A DNA stretch of 64,000 nucleotides from assembly GCF_021390535.1 (NCBI RefSeq), contig NZ_JAJUXG010000009.1:186001-250000 (forward strand). Direction: 5' to 3'. The notes beneath the pieces are model-generated. The model saw only the letters and a list, made by a program, of their open reading frames with translations. It was not told the origin of the DNA and did not search any database. How positions within the stretch are numbered: the stretch's first letter is position 1; every line of letters starts with the position of its first letter. This stretch comes from Dyadobacter sp. CY312 (GTDB lineage Bacteria; Bacteroidota; Bacteroidia; Cytophagales; Spirosomataceae). Positions 61,104 through 64,000 of the stretch are shown in pieces. The position numbers were made by a program, and so were the translations under genes.

Positions 61104-62321
61104 TTATACTTTTTTCAAAATTAGTGTGGAGTTGGTACCGCCAAATCCGAACGAATTAGAAAGAAAACAATTGATTTTCTGCTTTCGGGTCTCGGCAACA
61201 ACGTTGATTTTTGCGGAGTCCTCATCAGGATCATCAAAATTGATGTTTGGAGCTATAAAATCGTTCTGCATCATTAGCAGGGAATATACAATTTCACTGG
61301 CACCAGCCATCCAGCACTCATGTCCGGTCAGCGATTTGGTAGAACTCACGGGTGTGTCTGCACCAAAAACATTAAAGATCGCCTGGGCCTCGATTCCGTC
61401 ACCAACCGGCGTTGAGGTGGCATGGGCGTTGATATAATCAATATCTGACGCGGTAAGATCTGCTTGTCGCAGGGCCATTTCGAGCGAACGAATCTGACCT
61501 TCCTTACTTGGATTGGAAATGTGATCTCCATTGGAAGAAAAACCGTATCCTACCAGTTCGGCTATGATCGGCGCACCGCGTTTCACCGCAGCATCGTAAG
61601 ATTCTAGAATTACGGTAGCCGCTCCTCCACTTGGAATAAGCCCGTCGCGATTCTTATCGAATGGACGTGAGGCCTTTGTAGGATCAGATTCTCTGACAGA
61701 AAAAGTCCCCAAACCGTCGAAGCTCGCCATGGATGCCGGATTTATTTCCTGAGCACCTCCACAAATAATACGATCCTGCAATCCCTGACTAATCATGAGA
61801 TAACCCATCCCGATTGAATGAGATCCGGATGCACATGCCGCGCTTAGCGTAAAATTGATCCCTTTCAGCTTAAAAATCGTCGAAAGGTTCATATTGACGG
61901 TGCTATTCATGTTTTGGAAAATGGCACCGCTGCCGATCAATGTAGTATCTTGCTTTTCGCGTGCTTTTTCCACTGCCTCCACCACAGATGCAGCCGTACT
62001 GTCATTCCCAAATATAATCCCTGTTTCTGTTTTGTCCAGAAAATCGATATCCAGACCAGACATTTCAAGCGCTTCCCTGGTGGACATATAGGCATAAATG
62101 GCAGGTTGATGCATTCCAAGGCGTTGCCTGCGCGAAAGCAACCACTTCAAATCCGGTTCCTTCACCATACCGGTTAAGGCAGATCGGAAACCAAAATCCT
62201 TTCGAACCTGATCATATACGATGCCACTGGTACCTGTGTACAATGATTTTGTTACTTCGTCCAGGTTTTCACCCAGGCAAGAATATATTCCAATTCCGGT
62301 TACTACAACTCTGTGGTTCAT
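61104..62321 (-). CDS. Beta-ketoacyl-ACP synthase II-like
   Basis: A 405-residue KS of the FabF type: FTLSAACASGSHSIGM (Cys), INAHATSTPVGDG (His) and STKSLTGHECWMAGA (His). HRVVVTGIGIYSCLGENLDEV is the usual start and FGFGGTNSTLIL the usual end. It extends the polyene or primes it. It lies 3 nt downstream of the ketoreductase gene and upstream of about 200 gene-free bases before the second ACP. Confidence 0.93.
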   Translation of the reverse strand: MNHRVVVTGIGIYSCLGENLDEVTKSLYTGTSGIVYDQVRKDFGFRSALTGMVKEPDLKWLLSRRQRLGMHQPAIYAYMSTREALEMSGLDIDFLDKTETGIIFGNDSTAASVVEAVEKAREKQDTTLIGSGAIFQNMNSTVNMNLSTIFKLKGINFTLSAACASGSHSIGMGYLMISQGLQDRIICGGAQEINPASMASFDGLGTFSVRESDPTKASRPFDKNRDGLIPSGGAATVILESYDAAVKRGAPIIAELVGYGFSSNGDHISNPSKEGQIRSLEMALRQADLTASDIDYINAHATSTPVGDGIEAQAIFNVFGADTPVSSTKSLTGHECWMAGASEIVYSLLMMQNDFIAPNINFDDPDEDSAKINVVAETRKQKINCFLSNSFGFGGTNSTLILKKV

Positions 62322-62324
62322 GAG

Positions 62325-63056
62325 TTACGAGTAAATCCCTCCATTTATATTTACAACCTCGCCTGTTATATAGGCGGCTTTATCTGAACAAAGGAAACTT
62401 ACTAAATGTGCCACTTCATCCGGTTTTCCAAAACGGTTCATCGGAATCATTTGTTTCAATTCGTCCTCGTTCAGGTCTTTGGTCATATCACTGGTAATAA
62501 AACCTGGCGCAACGGCATTCACTGTAATCTTCCTCTTGGCAACTTCCTGCGCAAGTGCTTTGGTCGCTGCAACAATAGCACCTTTTGCGGCAGAATAATT
62601 GGTTTGTCCGGCTACGCCTTTCATTCCCGAAACCGATGCGATGTTCACAATTCGCCCGGAACGTTTTCTCAGCATTTGCTGGATAGCATTTTGGGTAACG
62701 TTGAATAATCCTTTGGTAGAAATATTCATCACATCATCCCAATCCTTTTCCGGCATCCACATAAACAGTCCGTCGCGGGTTACGCCAGCGTTGTTAACAA
62801 GCACGCTAATGTATTTTTCCGGATTTGCTTCGCGCCACGCATTCAGCGCATCATCAACTTCCGTTTTGGTTTGCACGTTAAACTGCAGTAACTCTCCTGT
62901 TCCGCCATTTGAGTTAATTTCCGCAAGCGTTTCATCAGCGGCAGCCTGGTTGGAAGAGTAGTTCACCAATATATGTAACCCATGATCTTTTGCAAGCTGC
63001 ACCGCAATGGCTCTGCCCAATCCTCTTGAAGCACCTGTTACCAATGCACAACTCAT
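62325..63056 (-). CDS. fabG: 3-oxoacyl-ACP reductase (FabG-like SDR)
   Basis: A 243-residue FabG: TGASRGLGRAIAVQLA (NADPH site), NNAGVTRDGLFMWM, IASVSGMKGVAGQTNYSAAKGA with the Ser-Tyr-Lys set, and a C-terminal VVNINGGIYS. It reduces beta-ketoacyl-ACP intermediates. It overlaps the ammonia-lyase stop by 4 nt (ATGA) and is followed 3 nt later by a ketosynthase gene. It is probably dedicated to this cluster, not the housekeeping copy. Confidence 0.93.
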   Translation of the reverse strand: MSCALVTGASRGLGRAIAVQLAKDHGLHILVNYSSNQAAADETLAEINSNGGTGELLQFNVQTKTEVDDALNAWREANPEKYISVLVNNAGVTRDGLFMWMPEKDWDDVMNISTKGLFNVTQNAIQQMLRKRSGRIVNIASVSGMKGVAGQTNYSAAKGAIVAATKALAQEVAKRKITVNAVAPGFITSDMTKDLNEDELKQMIPMNRFGKPDEVAHLVSFLCSDKAAYITGEVVNINGGIYS

Positions 63057-64000
63057 AATTTGAAAGGGGTTTCTTTAATGTATTCGTAAACTGCGGCAAT
63101 GCTCTCCGACTGAGGCACATCTTCCTTCACGAAGCTCGCATGTTGTCTTATCTGATTATATACAGACTTGGCATTTGGCGAAAGTCTTTCTTTTTCTTCC
63201 GGATCAAGCAAATCTACCGCCTGGCAAATGGCCATGATATGGATCGACATCACCTGATATGAATTTTCAAGAACCTGTTTTGCAAGAACCGCACTATTGG
63301 TTCCCATACTCACAATATCCTGATTATCATTATTATTTGGAATACTATGTACGTATACCGAATTGGACAATGCCTGGTTTTCCGCTGTCGTTGAAGTTGC
63401 AGTAAACTGTACTCCCTGAAAACCAAAATTCAGCCCCCATGTTCCGGCATTCAGGAAAGGAGGAAATTTGCCGTTCAGTTTGCTGTTCATCAGAAAGTTA
63501 AGCTGACGTTCCATCAGCATAGAAAGTTTGGTAAGGACAATTTTAACCTTATCCATTTCCAGCGAAATGTAGTCTCCATGGAAATTACCACCATGGAAAA
63601 CATTGTTTTCTTCCGGACTCACAATCGGATTATCATTCGTCGAATTCAACTCATTTTCAACGACTTCCTGTGCATACTGAATCGTGTCAACGATTGGTCC
63701 GATGATCTGTGGTACGCAACGTATAGAATAATATTCCTGAATTTTCCTTTCAAACTCAATACGATGAAGCGCAGTGTCGTCTTTGAAAAGCTCTTCGCGG
63801 TTGCGGATCATGCCGCTTCCCTGCGTAAACTCACGCATTTCTTTGGCAACATACTGCTGCCCTTTGTGGTGTTTCACTGCGTTCAGCTGCTCAGAGAAAG
63901 AATCATCAAAAGCTTCAATCACCTCATTCAACATGGAAGAAGCGGCAATAGCCCACTGCACAAGTCTTTTTGCGTAAACAAGGTTGATCGCCGCAATTCC
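63053..64000 (-). CDS. Aromatic amino acid ammonia-lyase (HAL/TAL family), N-terminus outside window
   Basis: The frame is open to the right window edge; 315 C-terminal residues are present. NSTNDNPIVSPEENNVFHGGNFHG, ATSTTAENQALSNSVYVHSIPNN and NQDIVSMGTNSAVLAKQVLE are hallmarks of the histidine/phenylalanine/tyrosine ammonia-lyase family. The ASG triad that forms the MIO cofactor lies upstream, beyond the window. In flexirubin clusters the enzyme is usually a tyrosine ammonia-lyase that makes 4-coumarate as starter; the residues deciding His versus Tyr preference are not visible here. It overlaps fabG by 4 nt. Confidence 0.9.
   Translation of the reverse strand, partial: GIAAINLVYAKRLVQWAIAASSMLNEVIEAFDDSFSEQLNAVKHHKGQQYVAKEMREFTQGSGMIRNREELFKDDTALHRIEFERKIQEYYSIRCVPQIIGPIVDTIQYAQEVVENELNSTNDNPIVSPEENNVFHGGNFHGDYISLEMDKVKIVLTKLSMLMERQLNFLMNSKLNGKFPPFLNAGTWGLNFGFQGVQFTATSTTAENQALSNSVYVHSIPNNNDNQDIVSMGTNSAVLAKQVLENSYQVMSIHIMAICQAVDLLDPEEKERLSPNAKSVYNQIRQHASFVKEDVPQSESIAAVYEYIKETPFKL

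Noticed and set aside
1..64000. tRNA or rRNA genes
   Set aside because: No cloverleaf-like segment with a T-loop GTTCRANNC match or rRNA-like block was noticed on reading the intergenic regions; a covariance-model search would be decisive.

Overview
The window looks like chromosomal DNA of a Bacteroidota bacterium of the order Cytophagales; Dyadobacter or a close relative is my best guess. The support is indirect. There is a flexirubin/aryl-polyene type polyketide cluster, the Bacteroidota promoter signature (TTG, about 17-23 nt, TANNTTTG), SusC-like carboxypeptidase-regulatory domains ending in an EVxVVGxG tag, weak or absent Shine-Dalgarno sequences, and planctomycete-type cytochrome/DUF1501/DUF1553 genes that are also common in Cytophagales. 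I saw no rRNA, tRNA, CRISPR array, insertion sequence or prophage.

Region 1 (1-13.8 kb) is a surface-polysaccharide locus. Fucosyltransferase, flippase and an unknown protein are read leftward. Three glycosyltransferases are read rightward from a divergent promoter pair near 3.7 kb. A seven-gene leftward operon (13777 to 6409) holds a response regulator, a polyprenyl-phosphate sugar transferase, a half-length TolC-like protein, a Wzc/GumC-like chain-length protein with a degraded nucleotide site, a membrane glycosyltransferase, a 47-residue membrane protein and an O-antigen polymerase/ligase. Several of these genes overlap by 4 nt, so they are probably translationally coupled.

Region 2 (14.2-24.8 kb) has an ECF sigma/anti-sigma pair divergent from a YfbK-like VWA protein, a DUF4202 gene, a lipoprotein, an overlapping DUF3037/HipA-like kinase pair, an Rpn-type nuclease, and a leftward set of PEP-hydrolase-like TIM barrel, Tm-1-like ATP-binding protein and rhodanese.

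Region 3 (24.5-48.6 kb) is mixed metabolism and envelope. It includes ThuA and DUF1080 proteins (likely sugar metabolism), a cyclase/thioesterase/serine hydrolase/SDR/cyclophilin series, a PQQ-type sugar dehydrogenase, a hyperacidic small protein and a secreted repeat lipoprotein. It continues with a membrane cytochrome, DUF1501 and DUF1553 block, a DUF885 peptidase, a methyltransferase-ribokinase-nucleoside hydrolase-Yip1 series, a Bcr/CflA efflux pump and a dienelactone hydrolase. Strong hairpin terminators separate many of these units.

Region 4 (48.7-64 kb) starts with a membrane pyrophosphatase carrying an extra C-terminal OmpA-like domain. The rest is a leftward flexirubin/aryl-polyene type cluster: DUF2062 glycosyltransferase, two hotdog dehydratases, LolA-like carrier, polysaccharide deacetylase, three complete ketosynthases, a ketosynthase-like chain-length factor, a truncated ketosynthase homologue, two acyl carrier proteins, thioesterase, LpxL-like acyltransferase, ketoreductase and an aromatic amino acid ammonia-lyase cut by the window end. 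A plausible division of labour is that the lyase supplies a cinnamoyl-type starter, the KS/ACP/KR/DH set extends and dehydrates it into a polyene, and the acyltransferase, glycosyltransferase and LolA-like proteins place the pigment in the envelope.

The observations most worth a second look are the OmpA-tailed pyrophosphatase, the half-TolC plus ATP-site-degraded Wzc export operon, the sugar transferase with a receiver-like domain and a cysteine cluster, and the HipA-like/DUF3037 pair.
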